Source: DASWNP01 sp036399175 (lineage in GTDB: Bacteria; Acidobacteriota; Blastocatellia; Pyrinomonadales; Pyrinomonadaceae). Taken from it: a stretch of DNA of 64,000 nucleotides. The stretch covers positions 186,001 to 250,000 of the forward strand of contig DASWNP010000059.1 of assembly GCA_036399175.1 (NCBI GenBank), written 5' to 3'. This document shows, in pieces, positions 7,072 through 14,518 of this stretch (positions within the stretch are counted from its first letter, which is position 1; every line of letters begins with the position of its first letter). Under the pieces are notes generated by a model that searched no databases, was not told the origin of the DNA, and was given only the letters and a program-made list of their open reading frames with translations. The position numbers and the translations under genes were made by a program.

Positions 7072-9593
7072 TGTTTCCCCGCCGAAATCAGGTTGACGAA
7101 GAGGCGATACGCGCCGGGAACTCCGGCGGGAAGCTGCCGGAACCACGCGAGGCTCGTGTAGATGTATGTGCCTTTGCCGTAGGGCGCGACGAGCGTCGAG
7201 CCGCGACGCGGCGGCTCGCCGGGGTCGCTCGTGGAGAAGGGCGTCTGGTAGCGCGCGTCCCAATCGGTGGCGAAGTAGAGGCCGCGCTCCTGTATCCAGC
7301 CGTCGAAGTCTGCGGCGTTGATTTTGTTCGGCGCTTGAAGTACGGGGTGCTGCGGCTCGACGAATGAGACGGGCGCTTCTTCGACTGCGACGCGCTCGCG
7401 CGAGAGCTTAAAGGGATAGGGGCCGAGACGGTCGAAGGATAAATCGTCGGTGTTGTATTGGACGACGAGCGTGCCGCCGCGCTCGACGTATTCGAGCAGG
7501 CGCGGCTGCTGCTGGCGCAGACGCGCTCTCGTGTTGTAGGCGCGAACGCCTGTGATGATGGCGTCGAAGCGCCCCAGGTCGGCGCGTTCGAGGTCTTCGT
7601 CCGAGAGCAGCTCGACCGTGTAGCCGACCTGTCGGAGAGCTTCCGGTATCTCGTCGCCCGAGCCCATGACGTAGCCGAGCCGCGAGCCGCGACGCGCGAT
7701 GTCGGCGCGCACGAGGCGCGCGTCCGCCGCAGGCAGAAGCGTCTGCACGGGGATGTGCTCGTGATTGACGACGAGCATGCTGCGCGCGGGCACAGCGCCG
7801 CCGCCAGCGTCGAACTCGGCGGCGAGCACGCCGGCGGATGCGCCCTCGGGCGGAGTTACTTCAAACGTCGCGGCCAGTTCGTCGCCCTTGTTCTTGAGAT
7901 TGAAGGGGAAAGCTTCGGGCGTCGCGCGCCAGCCCGCAGGAAGACGCGGGCGAAGCGTGCCGGAGACGTTCGCGGCGTTGGCGCGCACGAGCATACGCAC
8001 GCGCTTCGGCGTGCGCTCGGCGAAGACGTAAGTCTTCTGCTCGATGTTGACTGAGACGGGCGGCGCTATCTCGAAGGGGCGATACTGCTCGCCGCGCACG
8101 CGGTCAGTCCAGCGAAAGAGAACTGGCGTCTCGAAGATGAGCCTTTCGCCTTCGGGAGTCGAGAGGGCGACGCTCGCCGTGAGTGCAGGAGCGTTTTCGG
8201 GCGTGCCGATGAGTGTTTGTTCGCCGACGCCGAAGAGGCCGCGAGCCTGCGCGCCGCGTAGCCAGTAGGGCTGCGTGAAGTCGGCGGCGGGAGGGATGAA
8301 CAGAGTCATTTGAGTCTGCGAGGGCTGGTTGTTCCTGAGTTCGGCGTTGACTGTCTTCGGCGTCGGGACGAGGTTGAGCGCGATACTTTCGAGACGAAAG
8401 GGATAGTTCGAGCGATTGACGAGCGTGGTGGTGATGCGTGTCTCCGAGCCGGGCGTGGCGTGCGGCTCGGAGGCGATGGCTTCGAGCCAGAGGCCGGAGC
8501 AGGCGCGAATCACTTCGAGTAGTTCCCGACGCTTGACGCCGACCCATACCTCGTCTTGCGGAAGCTTACCGAGCGCGGCGTGTGCGCGGACGAGCAGAGG
8601 AAGCGACGCCTGCGGGTTCGACGCGTCGTAAGTGCGCGCGGCCTCTTCGAGCAGCGCGCCGATTGTCTCGCCGCCCGCGATGCGTCGCCAGCTTGTGTCT
8701 ACGCCGTCGAAAATGTCGTTTGTTGGCGGGTCGCCCGCGATGAGCTGCAGGTAGTTGAGCGCCGAGCCGCGACGCTCTGCCGAGCCGAAGCCCTGACTCT
8801 TGTGCATGCTGCGGCTGAGCGCGGCCAGCTCCGTGTAAGACTTGCCGAGCAGATGGTTGTACGTGCCAAGCTCGACCGCGATGAGCTTCGGCGCGCTCGC
8901 ATCGTTTCGTTCGGCGGGCGGCCTGCCGAAGTAGTTCCAGAAGAGGCGACGCGGTTGCCAGGTCTGCACGTAGCGCAGTTGTTCGGGAAAGCGCGCCGGG
9001 TCGGCTGCGGCGCGAAAAGCTTCTTCGGCGAGAATCGCGGAAGCGGTGTGATGGCCGTGCCCGCCCGCGCCGGAGGTCGGGAAGCGCGTGATGACGACAT
9101 CGGGACGAAACCGGCGTATCACCCAGACGACATCCGAGAGCGCCTGCTCTCTGCCCCAGACGGCGAGCGTCTCTTCGGGCGTCTTGGAGAAACCGAAATC
9201 GACGGCGCGCGTGAAGAACTGTTCCGCGCCGTCGATGCGCCGCGCGGCCAGAAGCTCCTGCGTGCGGATGACGCCGAGCGTCGCGCCCTGCTCCGTGCCG
9301 ATGAGATTCTGCCCGCCGTCGCCGCGCGTAACGGAGAGATAAGCGGCGCGCATCAGTCGCTCGTTGGCAAGGTAGGCGAGCATCGCCGTGTTCTCGTCAT
9401 CCGGGTGCGCGCCGACGTAGAGCACGCTGCCGAGCACCCTGAGCTTCCTCAGAGCGAGCTGCGTCTCCGCCGCATTCAAAGGCGCACGCGGCTGGGCGAA
9501 CAGCGACGAAGCCGCACAGAGCGGCGCGACGAGAAGGACGAAAATCAAGCTGGCGAGACGAGGCTGAAGACGAGGCTTCGGGAATCTTTTCAT
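7068..9593 (-). CDS. Large exported PIG-L/LmbE-type deacetylase
   Basis: 841 aa with a signal peptide (ends about residue 34, LFAQP). The PIG-L domain covers roughly residues 50-300, with zinc motif AHPDDE (H63, D65, D66) and a second His group GGHGHH (H179, H181, H182), indicating hydrolysis of an N-acetyl group from a sugar-type substrate. The middle (about 360-620) is beta-rich and NEW3-like (RPRLPAGWRATPEAFPF). The C-terminal about 200 residues (RLGYVMGSGDEIPEALRQVGY, FDAIITGVRAYN, GGTLVVQYN) look like a class-I-glutaminase-like ThuA/GldG fold. First gene of a three-gene operon with 4-nt overlaps. The substrate cannot be told. Confidence 0.9.
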   Translation of the reverse strand: MKRFPKPRLQPRLASLIFVLLVAPLCAASSLFAQPRAPLNAAETQLALRKLRVLGSVLYVGAHPDDENTAMLAYLANERLMRAAYLSVTRGDGGQNLIGTEQGATLGVIRTQELLAARRIDGAEQFFTRAVDFGFSKTPEETLAVWGREQALSDVVWVIRRFRPDVVITRFPTSGAGGHGHHTASAILAEEAFRAAADPARFPEQLRYVQTWQPRRLFWNYFGRPPAERNDASAPKLIAVELGTYNHLLGKSYTELAALSRSMHKSQGFGSAERRGSALNYLQLIAGDPPTNDIFDGVDTSWRRIAGGETIGALLEEAARTYDASNPQASLPLLVRAHAALGKLPQDEVWVGVKRRELLEVIRACSGLWLEAIASEPHATPGSETRITTTLVNRSNYPFRLESIALNLVPTPKTVNAELRNNQPSQTQMTLFIPPAADFTQPYWLRGAQARGLFGVGEQTLIGTPENAPALTASVALSTPEGERLIFETPVLFRWTDRVRGEQYRPFEIAPPVSVNIEQKTYVFAERTPKRVRMLVRANAANVSGTLRPRLPAGWRATPEAFPFNLKNKGDELAATFEVTPPEGASAGVLAAEFDAGGGAVPARSMLVVNHEHIPVQTLLPAADARLVRADIARRGSRLGYVMGSGDEIPEALRQVGYTVELLSDEDLERADLGRFDAIITGVRAYNTRARLRQQQPRLLEYVERGGTLVVQYNTDDLSFDRLGPYPFKLSRERVAVEEAPVSFVEPQHPVLQAPNKINAADFDGWIQERGLYFATDWDARYQTPFSTSDPGEPPRRGSTLVAPYGKGTYIYTSLAWFRQLPAGVPGAYRLFVNLISAGKQ

Positions 9594-9734
9594 AGCAGGG
9601 CTGGCGGCTCACGCTCGCGCGCCATTCGGCAGACGACGCGCTGCTCCTCCAAATTCATTCATCGCTATTAGCACATGAACCTACCAAGCCCGAGCCCCCA
9701 ACGTCAAAGACGACGGCGTAAAAGAGTTGTAAAA

Positions 9735-9842
9735 AGATAGACGATGGACGATGGACGATGGACGATGGATAAGAGCTTCAAGCTGCTTGCCCATCGTCTA
9801 TGGTCTATTGTCCATCGTCTATCTTCCATCGTCCATCGTCCT
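9735..9842. repeat. Intergenic heptamer inverted-repeat element 3
   Basis: The left arm is four to five units of the ACGATGG type at 9737-9770. The right arm is seven units of CCATCGT, CTATGGT, CTATTGT and CTATCTT type at about 9791-9840. The unit length is strictly 7 bp in both arms and the loop holds AAGCTTGAAGC-like palindromic bases. Same design as the other elements but a different heptamer. Confidence 0.85.
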
Positions 9843-9849
9843 GAAACGG

Positions 9850-9890
9850 CGACAGGCCACCTGAGCCCTCGCTACTCAGGTGGCCTGTCG
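9850..9890. other. Perfect 16-bp hairpin
   Basis: Arms 9850-9865 and 9875-9890 (CGACAGGCCACCTGAG and its exact complement) enclose a 9-nt loop. There is no T-tract after it, so it is not a canonical terminator for the plus strand. It may be a terminator remnant or an RNA/DNA structural element in the divergent region. Confidence 0.7.
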
Positions 9891-10010
9891 GCCTCTCACA
9901 TTCTCTCCGCATAGGGGGAAAATGCGATGTGGCGCGGACTCTACCATTAAAGCCGGACGGGGGCAAGGGATTTCGAGCGAAAAACGAACGAAGGGCAGAC
10001 GACGTGTTAA

Positions 10011-10105
10011 AGCAAGGATGAAGGCGGAAGGATGAAGGATGAAAGCCTAGCTCTCAAGCTTAAACAGCTTTCTTTCCGCCTTCCGCCTTCATACTTCCGA
10101 CTTGC
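10011..10105. repeat. Intergenic heptamer inverted-repeat element 4
   Basis: Left arm units AGGATGA and AGGCGGA at 10015-10042; right arm TTCCGCC/TTCATAC units at about 10073-10101. The loop contains AAGCTT and AAAGC/GCTTTC. Related to the TGATGAA/TGCGGAA class with a G in place of the T at the unit boundary. Confidence 0.8.
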
Positions 10106-10288
10106 TGTTGGAAATCCGCGTCGATTATCAGTTTTTCTAACTTATCCTCCGAGAACCGACGCGAGCATCTCGTGCGGGAGAGGAGCTTGAGTTCGAGTGG
10201 GATTTGAAAACATCTGTTGATGTCGGCCTGCGTTTGGACGTAAACTGCCAGCCGCTCATACAGCTCGCCCAAAATGAAGGAGTGGTGC

Positions 10289-11299
10289 ATGCTCTCACGA
10301 AAATATCTATTCGTCGCTCTGGCGTTGGTCTTACTGTCGATGCTTGCCGTAGCGTCGCGCCAGGTGTCGCACGCGCAGAACAGACGAACGACGACCGTCC
10401 AGTCTACGCCGCCAAGCGTCACGCTTGAGGCCGACACTTCGACCATCACCATCTGCCCCGGCGATACCTCTTCGGCGCGCGTGCAGCTTCGAGCCGCCGG
10501 GCGTAGCCCCGAAGGGCGCGAGGTGCGCTACGTTTGGAGGCAGCCTGCCGTCGGGCGCATCGAAGGCGAAGGGGCGACCGTCACCTGGGATTTGACGGGC
10601 GCGACGCCCGGCGTTCACATGGCGACCGTCGAAGTGCGCACCGGCACGCTCGACGACGAATGCACGGCGTTTACTTCCATACCCATCGCCGTCGCCGCCT
10701 GCCCGCCGCCGAGAATCGTCTGCCCGAATCTCGTCATCTACTGCCCCGACACCGTCGCGGCCAACTCGCCCGTCACCTTCACGGTCGAAGCCAGTGGCGG
10801 CAGCCCCAGCGTGACGCCGACCTTCAACTGGCGAGTCTCCGCCGGACAAATTACCGGCGGGCAGGGCACTAACTCCATCACGGTTGACACGACGGGCTTG
10901 GGCGGTAAGGCCATCACGGCCACCGTCGAAGTCGGCGGTTACGAACGGCTCAACTGCACGGCCACCTGCACGACGCAGGTGCCCGCGCCGCCCGATGCCA
11001 ACAGGTTCGATTTATACCCGCCCATCCGCTTCAACGACGAGAAGGCGCGGCTCGACAACTTCGCCATACAGTTGCAGAACGAGCCGAGCGCGAAGGGCTA
11101 CATCGTCGTCTACGGCAGCCGTCGCGGCGCTGCGGACGAAGCCTCGCGCCGCGCCGCGCGAGCGCGCGACTACCTCGTCAACGAACGCGGCCTCAGCCGC
11201 GACCGCATCGTCGTCCTCGAAGGCGCGCGACAGGAGAGCTTCTCGACAGAGCTTTGGATAGTCCCGGTCGGCGCGACGCCGCCGCGCCCGAGGATGTAA
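10289..11299 (+). CDS. OmpA-family exported protein with Ig/PKD-like domain
   Basis: 336 aa. A signal peptide (about 1-26, ending SHAQ) is followed by two beta-rich Ig/PKD-like segments (about 40-140 and 150-230, with Cys pairs ITICPGDT, CPPPRIVCPN, NCTATCT). A C-terminal OmpA-type domain (about 240-330) carries GYIVVYGSRRGAADEASRRAARARDY split over a typical helix-strand pattern and an LSRDRI element. The domain is expected to bind peptidoglycan, though the core motif is divergent. ATG 10289 is preferred over the in-frame ATG at 10274 because AAGGAG sits 6 nt before it. A strong terminator follows. Confidence 0.85.
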   Translation: MLSRKYLFVALALVLLSMLAVASRQVSHAQNRRTTTVQSTPPSVTLEADTSTITICPGDTSSARVQLRAAGRSPEGREVRYVWRQPAVGRIEGEGATVTWDLTGATPGVHMATVEVRTGTLDDECTAFTSIPIAVAACPPPRIVCPNLVIYCPDTVAANSPVTFTVEASGGSPSVTPTFNWRVSAGQITGGQGTNSITVDTTGLGGKAITATVEVGGYERLNCTATCTTQVPAPPDANRFDLYPPIRFNDEKARLDNFAIQLQNEPSAKGYIVVYGSRRGAADEASRRAARARDYLVNERGLSRDRIVVLEGARQESFSTELWIVPVGATPPRPRM

Positions 11300-11367
11300 G
11301 AGCACTTGAAACGGCGTCCGGGCGTTCGTCCCGGCGCGTCAGACAAAAGACGAGACCGATAGAAAAT

Positions 11368-11419
11368 CGCCGCATCCTCTGCGACTCCTTCTGAGTGGCA
11401 GAAGATGCGGCGTTTTTTT
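11368..11419 (+). terminator. Intrinsic terminator
   Basis: A stem of CGCCGCATC pairing with GATGCGGCG is extended by CTGC/GCAG around a short internal mismatch, then a run of seven T. It sits between the OmpA-like gene and the convergent TPR lipoprotein gene. Confidence 0.85.
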
Positions 11420-11460
11420 GTCTCGACAGCTCGAACGAACTTGACGGACTTGTCAGTCGC

Positions 11461-12255
11461 TTACTGAGCGGGAGGCGGCGTGCGTTGATTGGTGTTCTCG
11501 TAGTAGGGGACGGTTCTGACCTTAGGTTTACCGCCGCCGCGCTTGGTCTCTTTCTCCTGCTGCTTGAGGAAAGCCTCGCGTCGCTGGAGGCCGGAGCGGG
11601 CACGCTCTAAGGCTTCGGTGGCGCGATAGTCTTCGGGGCTGATTTCGAGCGCGCGGTTGAAGGCGCTGACCGCCTCCTTGTACTGCGCGAGCTTCGTGTA
11701 GGCGAGCCCAAGCTCGTAGTGCATATTGTAATCGTCTTCGTTCAGACGCGCCGCCTGCTTCAATTCTTTGACGGCCTCCTCGGGCTTGAAAAGCTTGCCG
11801 TAGACGAGCCCGAGATTGTAGTGCGCCTCGGCGTCTTTGGGCTTCGATTGCAAAAGCTTCTTGTAGGCTTTGACGGCTGCTTCGTAAGCCTTCTTGGCTT
11901 CGTCCTTCTGTTCGAGGGCGTTGTAGGCGAGGCCGAGACGGTAGTGCGCTTCGGCGAAGTTCGGGTCGAGCCGGACGGCCTCCTTGAAAGCCGCGACGGC
12001 TTCGGCGTCGCGGTTCTTCTTGTAAGCTTCGACGCCCTTGCGGAAGAAGCCCTCGGCATCGCGCGCGTCCGCCTCCGAGACGACTTCTATCTCAGACGCT
12101 TCTTCAGAAGCGCCCGACGCAACTTCGGGCGACGGCGTAGCCGGATTCGCTGCCACGTTCGAGGCACTATCTGCCGCCTGATTCCGGCTGTTTGAAGCGC
12201 AACCGACCATCGCCAGCAGAGTGGCCAGCGCAGATACGACGAGGATTAATCTCAT
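11461..12255 (-). CDS. TPR-repeat lipoprotein
   Basis: 264 aa. The N-terminus is a lipoprotein signal (MRLILVVSALATLLAMVGC, lipid-modifiable Cys19), then a low-complexity Ala/Ser/Glu linker to about residue 65. Four TPR units follow (AEAHYRLGLAYNALEQ, AEAHYNLGLVYGKLF, YNMHYELGLAYTKLAQ and the ALEISPEDYRATEAL unit) and a basic, Pro-rich tail. Such proteins are scaffold or assembly factors in the periplasm; no partner can be named. The frame also has a TTG two codons upstream; ATG 12255 is the likelier start. Confidence 0.9.
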   Translation of the reverse strand: MRLILVVSALATLLAMVGCASNSRNQAADSASNVAANPATPSPEVASGASEEASEIEVVSEADARDAEGFFRKGVEAYKKNRDAEAVAAFKEAVRLDPNFAEAHYRLGLAYNALEQKDEAKKAYEAAVKAYKKLLQSKPKDAEAHYNLGLVYGKLFKPEEAVKELKQAARLNEDDYNMHYELGLAYTKLAQYKEAVSAFNRALEISPEDYRATEALERARSGLQRREAFLKQQEKETKRGGGKPKVRTVPYYENTNQRTPPPAQ

Positions 12256-12335
12256 ATTCAATACTTATCCCGAATGGCTGTTTATCTATGCAGGAAATTA
12301 TCTACGCCAAACCGCCCGCGAGTCAATCGACAAGA

Positions 12336-12435
12336 GAGTCTGGAGTCTAGAGTCTAGAGTCTAGAGTCTAAAGTCTGAAGTCAGGAAGCGTTTTGGTTTT
12401 GACTCCAGACTTCAGACTCCGGACTCCAGACTTCC
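12336..12435. repeat. Intergenic heptamer inverted-repeat element 5, overlapping the 3' end of aat
   Basis: The left arm is seven units of the AGTCTGG/AGTCTAG/AGTCTAA type at 12337-12385. The right arm is five units of GACTCCA/GACTTCA/GACTCCG at about 12401-12435. The loop 12385-12400 is GAAGCGTTTTGGTTTT. The right arm overlaps the last codons and stop of aat on the minus strand. Confidence 0.88.
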
Positions 12436-13086
12436 ATATCCGAAGAGCCTGAGTTTGCGGGCGCGTGTGTGGGCTAGTTTTTGGAGGAAGGCGTCGCGGG
12501 GGATGAGCTTTGCGCCGAGGGCTTGCATGTGGGGAGTCATCACCTGGATGTCGAGCCAGTCGAGACCTCGTGCGCGGAGATGCTCGACGAGATGCAGGAG
12601 GGCAAGCTTGGAGGCGTTGGGCTGCGTGTAGAACATGCTCTCGCCTGCGAACGCCCCGTCCGCATCGACGCCGTAGAGACCGCCGACCAGTTCGTCGCCT
12701 TGCCAAGCCTCGACGCTGTGTGCGCGGCCTGCCCTGTGAAACTCGCAGTAAGCGCGAATCATCTGCGGAGTTATCCATGTGCCGCCGGCGTCGGGTCGCT
12801 GTGCGCGGGCGCAGGCGCGTATGACGCGGTCGAAGGCCGCGTCGAAGGTGAAACGAAGCGTCGTCTGTCGCCGGGCTTTCGAGAGGCTGCGCGAAACGTG
12901 CAGGTCTTTGAACTCAAGGACGCCGCGCTCGGGCGGAGAGAACCAGAGCAGGGGATAGCCCTCAATCGGCCAGGGAAAGATGCCGCGCCGGTAAGCTTCA
13001 AGCAGCGTCTCGATGTCGAGGCTGCCGCCGGCCGCCACGAGCCCTTCTTCGGTTGCCGAACGCGGGTCTGGAAAACGGACAGGCAT
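12412..13086 (-). CDS. aat: Leucyl/phenylalanyl-tRNA--protein transferase
   Basis: Transfers Leu or Phe from aminoacyl-tRNA to N-terminal Arg/Lys of proteins, feeding the ClpS/ClpAP N-degron pathway in the cytoplasm. Family blocks: FPDPRSATEEGLVAAGG, GIFPWPIEGYPLLWFSP, TWITPQMIRAYCEFHR, HSVEAWQGDELVGGLYG, GESMFYTQPNASKLAL, WLDIQVMTPHMQALGA. Length (224 aa) is normal. The final residues (SLESGV) and the stop codon are read from heptamer element 5. The start ATG lies 3 nt from heptamer element 6 and has no Shine-Dalgarno. Confidence 0.95.
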   Translation of the reverse strand: MPVRFPDPRSATEEGLVAAGGSLDIETLLEAYRRGIFPWPIEGYPLLWFSPPERGVLEFKDLHVSRSLSKARRQTTLRFTFDAAFDRVIRACARAQRPDAGGTWITPQMIRAYCEFHRAGRAHSVEAWQGDELVGGLYGVDADGAFAGESMFYTQPNASKLALLHLVEHLRARGLDWLDIQVMTPHMQALGAKLIPRDAFLQKLAHTRARKLRLFGYGSLESGV

Positions 13087-13089
13087 GAA

Positions 13090-13181
13090 GAAATGATGAA
13101 TGATGAACGCGGAATGATGAATGAAAGGCAGAAAGCATGTTGTCTTTCATTCATCATTCATCATTCCGCATTCATCATTTC
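13090..13181. repeat. Intergenic heptamer inverted-repeat element 6
   Basis: Left arm of TGATGAA/CGCGGAA units at 13093-13122; right arm of CATTCAT/CATTCCG units at about 13147-13179. The loop carries AAAGGCAGAAAGC. It fills the gap between the upstream amidohydrolase stop and the aat ATG. Confidence 0.85.
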
Positions 13182-14518
13182 TAACGTGCTGTGTCGCTGA
13201 CGACCTGGCCGTTGATGATGACGCCGGTGACGTGCGTGGTGTACTCGAAGGGGTCGCCGTCGAAGAGGGCGAGGTCGGCGTCTTTGCCCGCTTCGAGCGA
13301 GCCGACGCGGTTCGAGATGCCGAGCAGGCGGGCGGCGTCGATGGTGACGGCGGAGAGAGCTTCGTTGAAGTTGAGGCCGTTGGCGGCGGCGACCGCCGCC
13401 TCGAAGAGCACGACGCGCGTCTTGGGCACGTAGTTCTCAAATCCGCTTTGCAGCGCGACGGGGATACCGGCTCTGCGCAGCAGAGAGGCCGTCTCCATGC
13501 TCAGGTTTTCGGTCTCGCCGGTGGCGCGAAACATCGTCGGGTGAACGATGACCGGCACGTTCGCAGCCTTTATCTGCTCGGCGACGAGGTAGCTCTCGGC
13601 TGCGCCGTCCAAGACGACGCGGATGTTGAACTCCTTCGCCAGCCTGAGCACCGAGATGATGTTGTGCGCGCGGTGGACGGTGACGAGCAGGGGAAGCTCT
13701 CCCTTGAGCACGCGCCCGAGAGCTTCCATGCGAAGGTCGCGCGAGGGCTTCTGGTCGTCCTTGGCCGTCGTCTGCTTGCGCTCGTACTCCTGCGCCTTGA
13801 GAAACTCGCCGCGCAGCATGGCGAACTCTTTCGCGTGTGTGCCGGGCGAGCGATTGCCCGTGACGAGCGCGCCTTCGCCGAGCGTGGCGGCAATCATCGC
13901 ACTGGGCACGACGACCGCCTGCTCCACTTCGTCGCCGACGGTTTTGACAATCATCGTCTGGCCGGAGATGAGCGAGCCGGGGCCGTGCCCCGTGTGGATG
14001 GTCGTGACGCCTAAGCCGCGCAGCCATTCGACCAGACGCTCGCGCGCATCGTAGGCGTCGATGGCGCGCAGCTCGGGTTGAATCGGCGACGAACGCTCAA
14101 CCTGCATCTGGTCGTGCGGCTGATTCATAAAACCCGAGAGGCCGACGACCGTATGCGCGTCTATCAAGCCCGGAGTGACGACTCTCGCCGTGATGGTTCT
14201 GTAGCCCGAAGGAATCTGCACCGCCGAGGCAGCGCCCACTCGCTCAATCTTCCCCGCGCGAATCAGCACTACTCCGTCACGAATCGAAGCGCCCGCCATC
14301 GTATGCACCGTCTCGCCGCGCACGGCCACCTGCGCCTGAGCGGAGGGCAAAAGGAAAAAGGAAAAAGGAAGAAGGAAGAGCGCAAAGAGTAACGAGCGAT
14401 GCGAAGAAGAAGAGCGATGCGAAGAAGAAGAGCTGCTTTCGGCCTTCTCACTTTTGCCTTTTGCACTTTTACTTTTGCCTTGAATCCACTGCCGGGTAGA
14501 AACTATTCGCCTCATCAT
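13181..14518 (-). CDS. Exported amidohydrolase-like protein lacking the metal HxH motif
   Basis: 445 aa of the imidazolonepropionase-like amidohydrolase superfamily: composite beta domain (VVLIRAGKIERVGA), VVTPGLIDAHT, VLFEAAVAAANGLNFNEALSAVT, LLGISNRVGSLEAGKDADLALFDGDP. The usual HxH metal motif is replaced: the position is DAHTVVG (H122, T123, V124), and the later HxHxH-type region is VTVHRAHNI. It is therefore probably inactive or uses other residues. The N-terminal ~60 residues are unusual: Lys/Ser-rich, then SSSSSHR twice, then a Leu/Phe core, all read from a heptamer element (separate entry). Start overlaps the stop of the paralogue upstream by ATGA. Confidence 0.85.
   Translation of the reverse strand: MMRRIVSTRQWIQGKSKSAKGKSEKAESSSSSSHRSSSSHRSLLFALFLLPFSFFLLPSAQAQVAVRGETVHTMAGASIRDGVVLIRAGKIERVGAASAVQIPSGYRTITARVVTPGLIDAHTVVGLSGFMNQPHDQMQVERSSPIQPELRAIDAYDARERLVEWLRGLGVTTIHTGHGPGSLISGQTMIVKTVGDEVEQAVVVPSAMIAATLGEGALVTGNRSPGTHAKEFAMLRGEFLKAQEYERKQTTAKDDQKPSRDLRMEALGRVLKGELPLLVTVHRAHNIISVLRLAKEFNIRVVLDGAAESYLVAEQIKAANVPVIVHPTMFRATGETENLSMETASLLRRAGIPVALQSGFENYVPKTRVVLFEAAVAAANGLNFNEALSAVTIDAARLLGISNRVGSLEAGKDADLALFDGDPFEYTTHVTGVIINGQVVSDTAR
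14347..14481. repeat. Heptamer inverted-repeat element inside a coding region
   Basis: On the minus strand, units such as GCAAAAG and TAAAAGT (14481 down to 14441) face units CTCTTCC, TTCTTCC, TTTTTCC and TTTTGCC (14380 down to 14347), all 7 bp apart. Between them an 18-bp direct repeat (CTCTTCTTCTTCGCATCG) occurs twice in tandem. The element lies in frame in the 5' part of the amidohydrolase-like gene and encodes its Lys/Ser stretch and the Leu/Phe signal core. Confidence 0.8.

Larger units (their letters stand above)
9594..10288. other. Divergent intergenic region rich in hairpins
   Basis: 695 bp between the divergent PIG-L operon and the OmpA-like gene. It holds heptamer elements 3 and 4 and, between them, a perfect 16-bp hairpin. 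The remaining sequence (about 9891-10010 and 10106-10260) shows no convincing gene or RNA. Confidence 0.6.

Noticed and set aside
10060..10290. Minus-strand frame of 76 codons with a fairly protein-like sequence, divergent from the OmpA-like gene
   Set aside because: It starts within the first codons of the OmpA-like gene, has no ribosome-binding site and its end runs into heptamer element 4. No family similarity recognised.
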